A stretch of 64,000 nucleotides of DNA, taken from contig CAWGTB010000009.1 in assembly GCA_963825405.1 (NCBI GenBank), positions 62,001 to 126,000 of the forward strand. Reading direction: 5' to 3'. Shown one piece after another: positions 19,158 to 29,610 of this stretch. The DNA is from JACPNO01 sp963825405. GTDB taxonomy: Bacteria > Acidobacteriota > Terriglobia > Bryobacterales > Bryobacteraceae. Position 1 is the stretch's first letter; each line of letters starts with the position of its first letter. Under the pieces are notes generated by a model. It was given only the letters and a program-made list of their open reading frames with translations. It did no database searches and was not told the origin of the DNA. The position numbers and the translations under genes were made by a program.

Positions 19158-22100
19158 ATGTCCGCATTTCCTGTGCGCACGGTCGCGTTGCGCGCTAGCA
19201 TTCGCCGGATACAATTCGGAGCTTCCCTCGCGTCGCTTGCCCTCTGTCTGATAGCGTGGTGCAGCACGGCTTACAGCCAATCCACCTTCGGCACGGTGCT
19301 GGGTACGGTTAGAGATCCCACCCACAGCGTCGTTCCAAACGCCAAAGTCCAGCTTGTCAATACCGGCACGAACGCGGTTCGTGAGACCCAATCGACGCCG
19401 AGTGGGACTTACCAGTTTGTCAACATTGACACGGGGACTTACACGCTCACAATTGAAGCCGCCGGTTTCCAAAAGACCAGTGTCGAACCATTCGAATTGG
19501 GCGCTCGGGAGACCCGGCACATCGACATGGACTTGCAGGTGGCATCCGGGTCGACCACCGTCACCGTAGAAGCTGTCGCGGTGGTGCAGTCGGATGTTTC
19601 TAACGTCGCCGTGAGCAAGGGCAGCCTGGAGCTTAATGACCTTCCGGTAGCCATCTACACGCGGTCCCAGGGTTCCACTAGCGCGTTTTCGACACTAACG
19701 GCGCAGCCGGGTGTGCAGACGGACGGCGGCAACATCATGGTCGCCGGAGCGACGACATCGCAGCTTTCGGTCACCGTAGACGGCATCAGCTCAATGGGAC
19801 CCGCTACGTGGGGGCCACTTACCGAGCTTTTCCCTTCCTTCAACGCCATTGAAGAAATCAAAATCAGTGAAACTCTAAATCCCGCCGAGTACGGTGGCGT
19901 GGCGGATATTACGACGATTTCCAAATCCGGCACGAACGCCTTCCACGGGGGCGCCTTCGAGAACCTGCAGAACACGGCCTTTAATGCCAGTGATACTTTC
20001 AGCCACGAAGTGAATCCCGTCCATATGAATAATTTTGGGGCGTACCTCGGCGGCCCAGTGATCGTCCCAGGGTTATACAACGGGCGCAACAAAACGTTCT
20101 TCTTTGCAAGCGGCGAGTTGCTTCGGCTACCGAAATCAGTGACCAGCGTCATCAGTGTGCCGACCGCAGCCATGCGCAACGGGGATCTGTCCGCTTATCT
20201 CGATCCCGCTAATGGGGGCTCGGCCAATCAACTACTCGGATATCCCGGAAATATCATTCCACCCAACCAGTTGAGCGCGTATTCTCAGAAGCTACTCAAC
20301 TTGTATTACCCCTTGCCAAACTTCGGGCCTCCGAACGCCGTCTCGAATAACTATCTGGCGTCGTACTTTATTCCGATTAACAGCGCTCAATGGGATTTGC
20401 GCCTGGATGAAAATATCAATCCCAAGAATCTGGTATATGCGCGTTATTCCTACAAGAACCGCCGTGTTCTCCAGGTACCTGATTCAGGTGGTTCACCGCT
20501 GGTTGGCAATACGTCCATTCCGGAAGTCTATAACTCGTTCACTCTGGCCTATAACTGGATCATCTCTCCCACTCTTGTGAACGAACTGCGCGGTGGATTT
20601 ACGGCGGTTCATCGCAACGTAACTTTCGGCGTAACGGCGCAGGCCGCAGCCACTGATTTGGGCCTCACAAATCCGCCCCTGCCCGGACCGATTCCCTCCG
20701 GCTACGACATTCCAACTGTCAATATCTCAGGCTTCATCGGACTCCACAATCCCAGCGCGTATCTACACCCGCAGGAAAATACTTATCAGATCTTAGATTC
20801 GCTGACATGGACGAAAAATAAACACACGATGAAGTTCGGCGGTGACTGGCGATATATGGACGCTCTCTACACCCAGGTGTTCACGGATTATCAACTGGGG
20901 AACTATTCGTTCAATGGCTCAAGCTCTGCAAACCAATCCCTGCTAGGCACGGGCGGAGCGGTACCGATCGCAGCACTGCTGCTGGGGTACCCTGACAACA
21001 CCGGGATCGCCACCGTAACCAACCCGAACACCGATTCCTGGGCGCAGCACTGGGCCCTCTTCGCCCAGGACGACTGGAAAATCTCGCCGTCCTTCACGCT
21101 GAACTTTGGCTTGCGGTGGGAATACCATCCGCCGTTCGCCGATAGACTCAAGAACCTGGCGAATTTCGTTCCGAACTATACCAGTACCGTAAACGGACAA
21201 ACCGTAAATGGCGCAGTGGTCATACCCGATGGGGCGACGGGCATCATCAATCCAGCCTTCGCCCAAGCTATCTCTCCGACTCCGATACTAACGGCAAGCC
21301 AATTGGGAATTCCGGAGGCATTGAAGTTCACCACGAAAAGAGATTTCGCGCCTCGCATCGGCTTCGCGTGGCGCCTGGGAAGTAATAACAAGACCGTGCT
21401 TCGTGGCGGGTACGGAAGGTTCATCCAAGCTCTGCTTAGCGGCGCTGCCGGCGACGGGTGGGCGGTCGCGGCCAGTGACGTTGGTTTTTTTCCGAACAAT
21501 TCCTTGAACAGCAGCGGAAGGCCGGCGCTCCAGCTTCCCTATTCTTTCCCCGCCAACATAGCCCAGCCGGGCACGGTGTTCTTCGATTTGGGAGTTGCCA
21601 TCCACGAGAAGGATCCCATTGTTGAGGAGTGGAACCTCACTTTAGAACGGGATCTGGGGAGGGGAGTGGCTTTACGAGTTTCCTACGAGGGCAATCACTC
21701 GTACAATATGCCAATACGTGAGAACGTAGACCAACTGCACCCCAACACTTCCGGCTACGCACTAGCTAATACCCCCTACCCGCTGATGTCGAATGTCTGG
21801 CTTACCGTTCCTGAGGGCTATGGTAACCACAACACGGGCACAATCTCGGTTCGCAAGCGGACCAGCACCCTGCAATTCGAGGGTAGCTACGTCTATACCC
21901 GGGACTTGACGAATGTGAATGGAATTTATGCGGGCGCTGCCGGCTATGTAAACGAAAATGGCGCCTTCCTGACCGATCCCTATAACCCCTCACTGGATTA
22001 CGGAAATACGCCATTCGCCCGCCGCCACCGCGTCCTCGCTACTTTTCTTTATGAGCTGCCATTTGGCCGGGGCAAGACTTTCATGAACAGCACCAATGGC

Positions 22101-22595
22101 GTGGTTGATAGGATCGTCGGAGGGTGGGTGTTAAGCGGCATCGCCCTTTTCCAAAGTGGCGCGTTTATGAGCGTAGCCACCTTGAGCGATCCCTCCGGCA
22201 CCGGCTTCAACATCTTCAACGGCATCGGTGGCCGAGCGGACACGGTCAGCGGCGTCAATCCCTACCAAGGCCAATCTATCAACCAGTGGATCAACCCAAA
22301 TGCCTTTATCGACCCGCCCAGTAATATCGGCCGGTTCGGCGACTCGACGGCCGGCAGCTTCGTCGGACCCGGAACCAGGTCCGTCTCTCTGGCGCTGCTC
22401 AAGCGCATCAGGTTTACGGAAGGCACCCGGATGGAGATCGGAGCACAGGTTTCAAACGTCACCAACCATCCGAACTACAACCCTCCCGGCAACTTGATAA
22501 CGGGCGTTCCGGGGTTCGGGCAGATCACGTCGATGCAGACTGCCGAAGGCGCCGGCCCGCGCGCGATGCAGCTGGTAGCCCGCTTTACGTTCTAG
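19158..22595 (+). CDS. Oar-like TonB-dependent receptor with carboxypeptidase-regulatory domain
   Basis: 1145 residues. After a signal region (ASLALCLIAWCSTAYS), residues ~45-140 form a CarboxypepD_reg beta-sandwich (FGTVLGTVRDPTHSVVPNAKV); a plug follows (GISSMGPATWGPL...EYGGVADITTISKSGTNAFHGG), then the beta-barrel ending in a C-terminal phenylalanine (LVARFTF). This is the large Oar/OmpA-like receptor class that is highly expanded in Solibacter-type Acidobacteriota and imports plant polymer fragments or other large ligands. GAAAGGAACG precedes the ATG, and a perfect promoter lies ~120 bp upstream, so strong constitutive expression is likely. Confidence 0.92.
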   Translation: MSAFPVRTVALRASIRRIQFGASLASLALCLIAWCSTAYSQSTFGTVLGTVRDPTHSVVPNAKVQLVNTGTNAVRETQSTPSGTYQFVNIDTGTYTLTIEAAGFQKTSVEPFELGARETRHIDMDLQVASGSTTVTVEAVAVVQSDVSNVAVSKGSLELNDLPVAIYTRSQGSTSAFSTLTAQPGVQTDGGNIMVAGATTSQLSVTVDGISSMGPATWGPLTELFPSFNAIEEIKISETLNPAEYGGVADITTISKSGTNAFHGGAFENLQNTAFNASDTFSHEVNPVHMNNFGAYLGGPVIVPGLYNGRNKTFFFASGELLRLPKSVTSVISVPTAAMRNGDLSAYLDPANGGSANQLLGYPGNIIPPNQLSAYSQKLLNLYYPLPNFGPPNAVSNNYLASYFIPINSAQWDLRLDENINPKNLVYARYSYKNRRVLQVPDSGGSPLVGNTSIPEVYNSFTLAYNWIISPTLVNELRGGFTAVHRNVTFGVTAQAAATDLGLTNPPLPGPIPSGYDIPTVNISGFIGLHNPSAYLHPQENTYQILDSLTWTKNKHTMKFGGDWRYMDALYTQVFTDYQLGNYSFNGSSSANQSLLGTGGAVPIAALLLGYPDNTGIATVTNPNTDSWAQHWALFAQDDWKISPSFTLNFGLRWEYHPPFADRLKNLANFVPNYTSTVNGQTVNGAVVIPDGATGIINPAFAQAISPTPILTASQLGIPEALKFTTKRDFAPRIGFAWRLGSNNKTVLRGGYGRFIQALLSGAAGDGWAVAASDVGFFPNNSLNSSGRPALQLPYSFPANIAQPGTVFFDLGVAIHEKDPIVEEWNLTLERDLGRGVALRVSYEGNHSYNMPIRENVDQLHPNTSGYALANTPYPLMSNVWLTVPEGYGNHNTGTISVRKRTSTLQFEGSYVYTRDLTNVNGIYAGAAGYVNENGAFLTDPYNPSLDYGNTPFARRHRVLATFLYELPFGRGKTFMNSTNGVVDRIVGGWVLSGIALFQSGAFMSVATLSDPSGTGFNIFNGIGGRADTVSGVNPYQGQSINQWINPNAFIDPPSNIGRFGDSTAGSFVGPGTRSVSLALLKRIRFTEGTRMEIGAQVSNVTNHPNYNPPGNLITGVPGFGQITSMQTAEGAGPRAMQLVARFTF

Positions 22596-22654
22596 CCTGA
22601 TTGCGAGCGTCGTGGCTCGGGTATATACTGTTGTTCCCAAGGGGAAATAACGAC

Positions 22655-24614
22655 ATGGTAAAGTCTTGCCGAATTCTGGCTCTTCTTGCATTGCCCTTCC
22701 TGGCTGCGGCGCAACACCCTCTCGATGCGCTGAAGACCCAGGAATACTGGACGGTCTACGAGGTGCTTCAGGCAACCGGGCGAATTGACCCGGACACCTT
22801 TTACGCCAGCGTGCTACTGCACGAGCCGGCCAAGGACGCGGTGCTGGCCTGGAAATCTTCTGACCCGATTCCGCGCGCGGCCGATGTCATTCTGCTGCGC
22901 AAGGGGCAAGTGTTCGAAGCCCGTGTCGACATCGCCGGCCGCAAGATGGAATCGTGGAAAGAGGTCAAGGGCGTCACGGCTCCCGTAATCGAAAGCGAGT
23001 TTCGCGAGCTCGGCGAGCTGGTAAAGAAGGATCCGCGAGTTCTCGAGGCCCTGACCAAACGCGGCATTAAAGACTTAACGACCGTCGAGTGCGTGCCGGT
23101 GCCGTATGGCTATTTTGCCGTTCCCGAACTGGAGGGACACCGCATTATGTACGGCGGCTGTTCGGACCTTCACGGCGCCCATCTAGGCTGGGGACGGTCG
23201 ATCGAGGGACTGTACATTCAGGTGGACGCGGTTGAGAAGAAGGTGATGAAGGTTTTTGATGAGGGCCCCATACCCGGTGCCCTCCGCTCCCACCAACTTT
23301 CAGGAGATGGCGTCGATTGCGCGCACCGGAACAACGCCGCTTTCGGTCTTGCAACCCCTGGGACCGGGTTTTCAACTCAACGGCGGTGAAGTGACCTGGC
23401 AGAACTGGCATTTCCGCCTCCGCATGGATCCCCGCGTGGGACCGGTCTTCAATCTGGTGCGCTTCGACGACGGCACGAAAATGCGCTCCGTGCTCTACGA
23501 AGGGTCGCTATCTGAGTTATTTGTCCCCTACATGGATCCGGCTGAAGGCTGGGCGACGCGCATTTTTCTCGACTCAGGCGAGTTTTATCACAGTGGCGTG
23601 CTCCAACAGCTTCACGAAGGTATCGACTGCCCGGCAAACGCCACTTACATGGACGGCCTGGTCCCCAACGAGCACGGCGTTCCTATGCTGCGCCTGCGGC
23701 TGGCGTGCGTCTATGAGGTCGCAAGCGGCAACCCCGCGTGGCGGCATTTCGAACGGGATATGGTTTGGGGGCGTCCCAGCCGGACGCTGGTTGTCCGCAC
23801 GGCAGCTGTAATCGGCAACTACGACTATCTGCTCGACTGGCGATTTGAACAGGACGGCAGCATTCACGTGGCCGTTGGAGCAACGGGCATCATCGAGACC
23901 AAGGCAGTCGTGGCGAAAAATGCCGGTGGCAGTCATGGCTCGAACGGGCACGGAGGTGCTGGAGCGCCGGACGAGTTTGGGCAGTTTGTCGCGGACAATA
24001 TCATCGGCGTAAACCACGATCATTTTCTCTCCTTCCGCCTTGATCTGGATGTCGACGGGAAGGAAAATTCGTTCATGACGCACCGCCTCAAGCAGCGTCA
24101 GCTGCCTGCGTCGACGCACCGCAAGAGCATTTGGGTAGCGGACGCTTCCCCGGCTCACACCGAGCGCGACGCCATGCTGGATATTAAGCTCGACCAGCCG
24201 GCGATGTGGATCTTCGAGAATCCCAACGTGCGCGGCCCGCTAGGCTATCCGACTGGTTACGAGATTATGCCCGGCGCTACCGCTGCATCGCTGCTCGATC
24301 CAGACGACGGAGCGCAGCGTGTCGGCGCTTTCTCCACGCACCAACTATGGGTAACGCCGTATCGCGCGGATGAACTGTACGCCGCGGGCGTGTATCCAAC
24401 CGCCAGTAAAGGCGGCGATGGCTTGGCCGTGTGGTCCAAGGCCAATCGTCCTATCGAAAACACGGACATTGTGGCGTGGTACACGTTAGCTTTTCACCAC
24501 ATGCCGCGCTCGGAGGACTGGCCGGTGATGCCAGTGATGTGGCACGAATTCGTCATTCGGCCATTTCATTTCTTTCCGCAGAACCCGGTGCTGACGCTGC
24601 CGAGCACGCCGTAA
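22655..24614 (+). CDS. Secreted copper amine oxidase, one frameshift near 23276
   Basis: The two frames (22655-~23276 and ~23277-24614) join into one ~650-residue primary-amine oxidase if one G of CCCGGTGCC is dropped (PIP | VPSAPTNFQEMA). Features: signal peptide (MVKSCRILALLALPFLAAAQ), N3-type domain, and a catalytic domain with IGNYDY, whose tyrosine would become the TPQ cofactor, copper ligands in NHDHF and FHHMPRSEDWPVMP. The enzyme oxidises primary amines to aldehydes, releasing ammonia and H2O2. It converges with the PQQ dehydrogenase gene. All active-site residues are intact, which argues that the frameshift is an error or very recent. Confidence 0.85.
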
Positions 24615-24621
24615 CGACGGA

Positions 24622-26742
24622 TCACTGCGGCAGCGCGAACGCTACGTACACGCCTCCGGAAGGCGCGCCCCATTTGCCGCCGCCGGCTGCAATCACGACG
24701 AATTGCCTGCCTCCGGCTTCATAGATCGCAGGCGTGGCATTGCCGGCGGCAGGCAATAGCGTCTCCCATAGCAACTTGCCGGTGGCTTTATCGAAGGCGT
24801 GGAACTTCTTGTCGTGAATACTCGCGCCTATGAACAGCAGCCCTCCGGCGGTGGCAACAGGCCCGCCGTAGTTTTCGCTGCCGGTGTTACGGATGCCTTT
24901 GGCGGCCAGCTCCGGAAATTCGCCGAGCGGGATTTTCCATTCGATCTCTCCGCTGTCGAGGTTAATGGCGTTGAGCGTGCCCCAGGGCGGCTCGACCGCG
25001 GGATAGCCATCCGGATCGAGAATTTTGTTGTAGCCATCCACGGTGTACTTGAGTTGCGCCGGCGACGCACCCACTGCGACTTCGCGCTCCTCGCCGGTGG
25101 TCAAATACTGTGTAACGGCGTCGATCGCGGCATCCTGGAGAAAGGCGAACGCCGGCATCCGCCCGCTTCCCGAGCGAATGACGCTGGCGATTTCGGCCGA
25201 ACTTCGTTTGCTGGCAATTCCAGTGAGCGCGGGAAACTCCGGCGGCGTGCCGGCACGGTCTTCGCGATGACAGGCGGCACAATTTCGCAGATAAATCGCG
25301 CGGCTGCCCATGCGTCCGCCCTGCGCTTCGGGGCGCAAAAGTACCTTTTGGTAAAACGGCATCTCATTGGCATTCACGTAAAACAGCCCGGTTTCCGGAT
25401 CGAAAGAGCCGCCGCCCCATTCAGCGCCGCCGTCGAAGCCAGGAAAAACGACGGACCCCTGAAAGCTCGGCGGCACAAACTGGCCGGCGCTGCGAAGCTG
25501 GCGCAGCAGCTTGACCGCGGCGTCGTGCGCTTCCGGCGTGCGGCGCGTGACCATGTCTTCGGTGAAGATTTGCCGCGCAAACGGAGGCGGCTTCAGCGGC
25601 AGCACCTGCATTTTCGCCGCGACTTCGCCGTCCACATCCGAAGGCGGAAAGGCGCGATACTCTACTGGAAATAGCGGTGCGCCAGTCTCACGATCGAACA
25701 CGAACAAGTGCCCGGACTTGGTGCTTTGCGCCACTGCGTCCACCAGGCGCCCGTTGCGCTTGACGGTAACCAGACTCGGGGGGGCGGGAAGATCGCGATC
25801 CCACAAATCATGCTTCACCACTTGAAAATGCCAGACGCGCTCGCCGGTTTCAGCTTTGAGTGCCAGCAGCGAATTGGCGAACAAATCGTCGCCCAGGCGG
25901 TTGGCGCCGTAGAAATCGAACGATGCCGAGCCCGTGGGAACGAAGACCAGGCCGCGCGCCGCGTCGATGCTCATGCCCGCCCAGTTATTCACCCCGCCGG
26001 AATACAGCCACGCATCCTTGGGCCATGTGTCATAACCAAACTCGCCAGGATGCGGCATGGTGTGGAAACTCCAACGGATTTTTCCGGTGCGCACATCGTA
26101 GGCGCGAATATCCCCGGGCGCCGACGGCAGATCTTCGCTCACCAGGCTGCCCATGATCAGCAGGTCTTTGTAGACGATTCCGGGGCTGGTGGCGCGAATG
26201 GTAATTCCCGAGGGATCGCGTCCGAGGCCCTGGCGCAGATCGACTTGACCGCCTTCGCCAAAGTCCGGGACCAGCTTGCCTGTAGCCGCGTCGAGCGCGT
26301 ATAGCCGATCGAGGGAAGCGAAAAAGATGCGCCCGTCTTTCCCGGAGCCATCGTCCCAATAAGTCACGCCCCGATTGCGCTGCCGGGTCACACGGCCGCT
26401 GCCGTTAGGGTCGAAACTCCAACGCAGCTTGCCCGTGGCAGCGTCGAGAGCAATCGCGCGGATCTTGGGCGTGGTCGCGTATAGCGTGCCGTTCACGACG
26501 ATCGGGTTGCACTGCATTTCCGAGTCCGCGAAGGCGTCACCCGTGTCGAAAGTCCAGGCTACGGCAAGCTTGGCAACATTGCCTCGATTGATCTGATCGA
26601 GCGCCGAGTAGCGAATGTTTTCAGGCGAACCGCCGTAGATATTCCAGTCTCGAAAGCGGCCCTCGGGAACGCTGCGCGTCTGAGCGGACGCTGTGAAGAG
26701 TACCGCGAACAGAGAGAGAATCAGGTCAAATTTTGTTTTCAT
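24622..26742 (-). CDS. PQQ-dependent quinoprotein dehydrogenase with cytochrome c domain
   Basis: 706 residues from ATG 26742 (leader MKTKFDLILSLFAVLFTASA). The eight-bladed propeller carries the family motif HDLWDRDLPAPPSL and repeated W-motifs (ALDAATGKLRWSFDPNG). A cytochrome c module is inserted near residues 480-560, with CAACH and a methionine ligand (GRMPAFAFL). The type is membrane- or periplasm-located glucose/quinate/sorbosone-like dehydrogenase; the substrate is not evident. It lies 5 bp downstream of the SpoIIE phosphatase gene, so the two are probably one transcript. Longer in-frame starts run into the phosphatase gene. Confidence 0.9.
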   Translation of the reverse strand: MKTKFDLILSLFAVLFTASAQTRSVPEGRFRDWNIYGGSPENIRYSALDQINRGNVAKLAVAWTFDTGDAFADSEMQCNPIVVNGTLYATTPKIRAIALDAATGKLRWSFDPNGSGRVTRQRNRGVTYWDDGSGKDGRIFFASLDRLYALDAATGKLVPDFGEGGQVDLRQGLGRDPSGITIRATSPGIVYKDLLIMGSLVSEDLPSAPGDIRAYDVRTGKIRWSFHTMPHPGEFGYDTWPKDAWLYSGGVNNWAGMSIDAARGLVFVPTGSASFDFYGANRLGDDLFANSLLALKAETGERVWHFQVVKHDLWDRDLPAPPSLVTVKRNGRLVDAVAQSTKSGHLFVFDRETGAPLFPVEYRAFPPSDVDGEVAAKMQVLPLKPPPFARQIFTEDMVTRRTPEAHDAAVKLLRQLRSAGQFVPPSFQGSVVFPGFDGGAEWGGGSFDPETGLFYVNANEMPFYQKVLLRPEAQGGRMGSRAIYLRNCAACHREDRAGTPPEFPALTGIASKRSSAEIASVIRSGSGRMPAFAFLQDAAIDAVTQYLTTGEEREVAVGASPAQLKYTVDGYNKILDPDGYPAVEPPWGTLNAINLDSGEIEWKIPLGEFPELAAKGIRNTGSENYGGPVATAGGLLFIGASIHDKKFHAFDKATGKLLWETLLPAAGNATPAIYEAGGRQFVVIAAGGGKWGAPSGGVYVAFALPQ

Positions 26743-26747
26743 AGAAA

Positions 26748-29240
26748 TCACGCGTGCACCCGTGCAATGAGTAGCGTCAAGTCGTCGGATTGTTCGCCGG
26801 CGCTGAACTGCTGCACTGCTGTCAGAATACCGGCCACGATTTCGTTCGCAGGCAGGCTGCGCCGCTCGCGCAGTTCGGCAACGAGCCGATCTTCGCCGAA
26901 TTCCTCCTCTTCGCCGCGCAAGGCCTCGGTAACTCCATCGCTGAATATAGTCAGCAAGTCGCCCACGGCTAGCTGAGTTTGACACACCGAGCCCTGCCAT
27001 TGTTCGAACACGCCGATCACCGTGGCAGTCGCAGCCAGCCTTTCCACTGCTCCATCCCGGCGCAGCAGCACCGGCGGATTGTGCCCGCAGTTCACGTAGA
27101 TGAACTGCTGAGTGCTGTCGTCGTAGATTCCAAAGAAGAGCGTGGCGTAATACTCGGATGCCGTGGATTTCCACAGGATGCGGTTGACGTACTGCAGCAC
27201 GCGAACAGGGTCCAGTGGTGCGATGCCGCTTTGGCTGCGAAGGTGCGCCTGCAAATTGGCCATCAACAGCGCGGCGTGGACACCTTTGCCGGAAACGTCG
27301 GCCAGGACCAGGCCAATGCGATCCGGTCCGAGATCCAGAAAATCATAATAGTCGCCGCCGACCGCCCGCGCCTGAATGCACTGCGCAGCGCAATCCAGAG
27401 TCTTCAAACGGGGCGCGGATTGCGGGAGCAACCGGCCTTGCACTTCCCTGGCAATTTCCATTTCGCGGCCTACGCGCCGTTCCGCCTCCATGCGCGCTGC
27501 GATCTCCTCCGCCAGATGAATGTTGTCGAGGGCGATTCCAGCCTGGCTGGCGACCGAAGCGAGCAGACGCTTGTCTTCGCCGGAATACGGCTCCTCCGAG
27601 AGCCGCGTGCCCAACACCAGTAGACCCGCCACACGCCCATTGCGTTCGAGGATGGGTACCAGGTAATCGGGATTGAGGCCCGCCAGTTCGGTAAGCTGAG
27701 GCAAATTTGCCGGAATGCTTTGCAGTTGCGGCGGCACATCGCCCGACGCAACCGTCAGGCGATCCTGGCCGCCCAGATAAACCACCAGCGAGCTCGGCTG
27801 CAACGCTTCCCGGAGATTGTGTTCCAGCAGGCGGGCGAGCTGGCTGCGGTCGGTCGCGGTACGCGTCTTTTCCGCCAGGTCTTCCAGGGTCACGCGCGCG
27901 TCATACGCACTGCGAAAGAATGCATGGTCGATCTTTTCGCTCACTTGCTTGTGCACCTGCGAGCCGCCCCAGAACAGCGCCGTTCCGAAGACCGCACCCA
28001 AAAGAATGCCGGACGGCTGCGCGATTTCGATCACCGGCTCCAGATATTGCGCGAAGGAAGCGGCAAACAGCAGAGTCAATCCCACGCTGAGCAGCGAGAG
28101 AAGAATCGTGAAACCACGCTGTACCAGCACGTAGCGGGCGCTGCGTTTCAGCAGGACCGGGATCTCGAGCACGCGGTGCTTGACCACGGCGTACGCAAAT
28201 GACAACGGAAAAAGAAAAGCGACCGCGTCAATGCCAGTGTCCAGCCAGATGGGAGAGTGAAAGCCAGCAAAGTTTTGGACCGCAGCCTCGGCGGCGCCGG
28301 GGGTGACGCCGGCAAGCGTACCCCAGAAAATCACGCGGATTTTGCGCCGGGCTTCAGGATCGCGTGTCGCTACGAAATTTGTGCCGAGCGAGATCAGGCC
28401 CATCGCCAGAAACCCAAAGATGTACAACAGCGGAATGCGCTCCGAAACCTTTGGACCGAGAAGCGCTGCTAAAGGCGGAGGCACGTGCATCTTGCCAGCC
28501 TGCAACCCGGTGAGCGTTAGCGTGACGCCAAGCGCAACTGCGACCCACTTGAGCCATGGCAGACGCAGGTCGAGCGGAGACCTCGTCGGAAACACAGCGA
28601 AAAAGAAATAAAACAGAGCGCCCAACATTCCCAGAAAGACGGCCTTGTAGATCATGAGGAAGGGCCACAGAGCGGGAATCGTCGCGGCAAACTGTTCCGG
28701 AAAACCGGGTGTCGTGGTAAAGCTGGCGCACAGCAATGCCAGGATCCACACATTGCGATCTTCGAGGCGGAGAAATAAAACCGTCAAGCCCACCACCACA
28801 AAGGGCACGGGAAACGAATTTCTTACTTCCTGGGCGAAGGTCTCGGTAAATGAGCCCGGTTGGCGGTGCCGAAAAACCGCAGTGAGGTCTACCGGCGAGT
28901 TCTGGCCCGGACGCTCGATCTTCAGTTGAACCGAATCTCCCGGTCTGCCCTGGCCCCACACCGAGCGCAGCAGGAATTCGTTCTCAGCAATGCTTTGTCC
29001 ATTGATCGCGATCACGTGATCGCCGGTCCGCATTCCCGCCTTTTCCGCCGGGCTGCCCTTCTTCACGCGCGCCACTTTCAATTCGCGGCCCGACCCTGGA
29101 GCGGCAGGGTCAAAGCCGAGTTCCACGTCGGCCGGGCGCACGGCGATCATCCAGAGAACGTTGTACGCGAGTGTCGCAGCCGCAAAAAGCACTGCACACG
29201 CCATCCGTACCCGGCGTAGCTGTGGTGAGGCCTCAGGCAT
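26748..29240 (-). CDS. Membrane PDZ-GAF-SpoIIE serine phosphatase
   Basis: 830 residues: one N-terminal helix (MACAVLFAAATLAYNVLWMIAV), a PDZ domain at ~50-120 (VKKGSPAEKAGMRTGDHVIAINGQ), several transmembrane helices at ~140-380, a GAF domain at ~440-570, and a PP2C/SpoIIE phosphatase at ~590-830 (REVQGRLLPQSAP, GGDYYDFLDLGPDRIGLVLADVSGKG, TIFSDGVTEA, DDLTLLIARVH). Such proteins dephosphorylate anti-anti-sigma partners in response to a sensed signal. Here the extracytoplasmic PDZ would be the sensor. It precedes the quinoprotein gene by 5 bp. Confidence 0.88.
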   Translation of the reverse strand: MPEASPQLRRVRMACAVLFAAATLAYNVLWMIAVRPADVELGFDPAAPGSGRELKVARVKKGSPAEKAGMRTGDHVIAINGQSIAENEFLLRSVWGQGRPGDSVQLKIERPGQNSPVDLTAVFRHRQPGSFTETFAQEVRNSFPVPFVVVGLTVLFLRLEDRNVWILALLCASFTTTPGFPEQFAATIPALWPFLMIYKAVFLGMLGALFYFFFAVFPTRSPLDLRLPWLKWVAVALGVTLTLTGLQAGKMHVPPPLAALLGPKVSERIPLLYIFGFLAMGLISLGTNFVATRDPEARRKIRVIFWGTLAGVTPGAAEAAVQNFAGFHSPIWLDTGIDAVAFLFPLSFAYAVVKHRVLEIPVLLKRSARYVLVQRGFTILLSLLSVGLTLLFAASFAQYLEPVIEIAQPSGILLGAVFGTALFWGGSQVHKQVSEKIDHAFFRSAYDARVTLEDLAEKTRTATDRSQLARLLEHNLREALQPSSLVVYLGGQDRLTVASGDVPPQLQSIPANLPQLTELAGLNPDYLVPILERNGRVAGLLVLGTRLSEEPYSGEDKRLLASVASQAGIALDNIHLAEEIAARMEAERRVGREMEIAREVQGRLLPQSAPRLKTLDCAAQCIQARAVGGDYYDFLDLGPDRIGLVLADVSGKGVHAALLMANLQAHLRSQSGIAPLDPVRVLQYVNRILWKSTASEYYATLFFGIYDDSTQQFIYVNCGHNPPVLLRRDGAVERLAATATVIGVFEQWQGSVCQTQLAVGDLLTIFSDGVTEALRGEEEEFGEDRLVAELRERRSLPANEIVAGILTAVQQFSAGEQSDDLTLLIARVHA

Positions 29241-29610
29241 GTGTGGTCTACTACTATCGCAAAATATCCGGGCAGAGGAGTCCAGCGAGGCCTGTGGAAA
29301 ATTCTGGTGGATTTGGAGTTGATTGGGAGTCGATTTTGACCTTCGGGTTTACGACCCAGGGAATGGGAGTTGGTCGAGCGGCCGAAGGATAAACGAGGAT
29401 GGCGAATCGCCGAAACGCCCATCCTAAAAATTGGCAGACTTGAACTGTCTTGGGCGCAGAGCTACCCGCTCTTGCCTAAGTCGCTTCAACGCGGGGGGCA
29501 CAGTTTCGGCGCAGATCGAGAGGGGTCGCTCGACTTGGCCTGGGAATCCTCAGCTCTCGACTTTAAGACCCGTAACCGACCACCATCGAAGATACGGCCA
29601 TTCAGCGTTT
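29241..29610. other. Intergenic stretch holding repeat copy A
   Basis: No convincing gene. Apart from the 59-bp repeat at 29315-29373, nothing recognisable is seen; a tRNA-like look around 29375-29400 did not fold into a cloverleaf. Confidence 0.6.
29315..29373. repeat. 59-bp dispersed repeat, copy A
   Basis: About 90% identical (some six differences) to 53194-53252 in the same orientation. It contains a GGGT..ACCC hairpin core. Together the copies bracket the 24-kb redox island plus the collagen-like gene and IS. Confidence 0.8.

Noticed and set aside
29375..29460. tRNA-Ser/Leu-like look (GGTCGAGCGGCCGAAGG)
   Set aside because: No acceptor stem, T-arm or anticodon arm could be paired.
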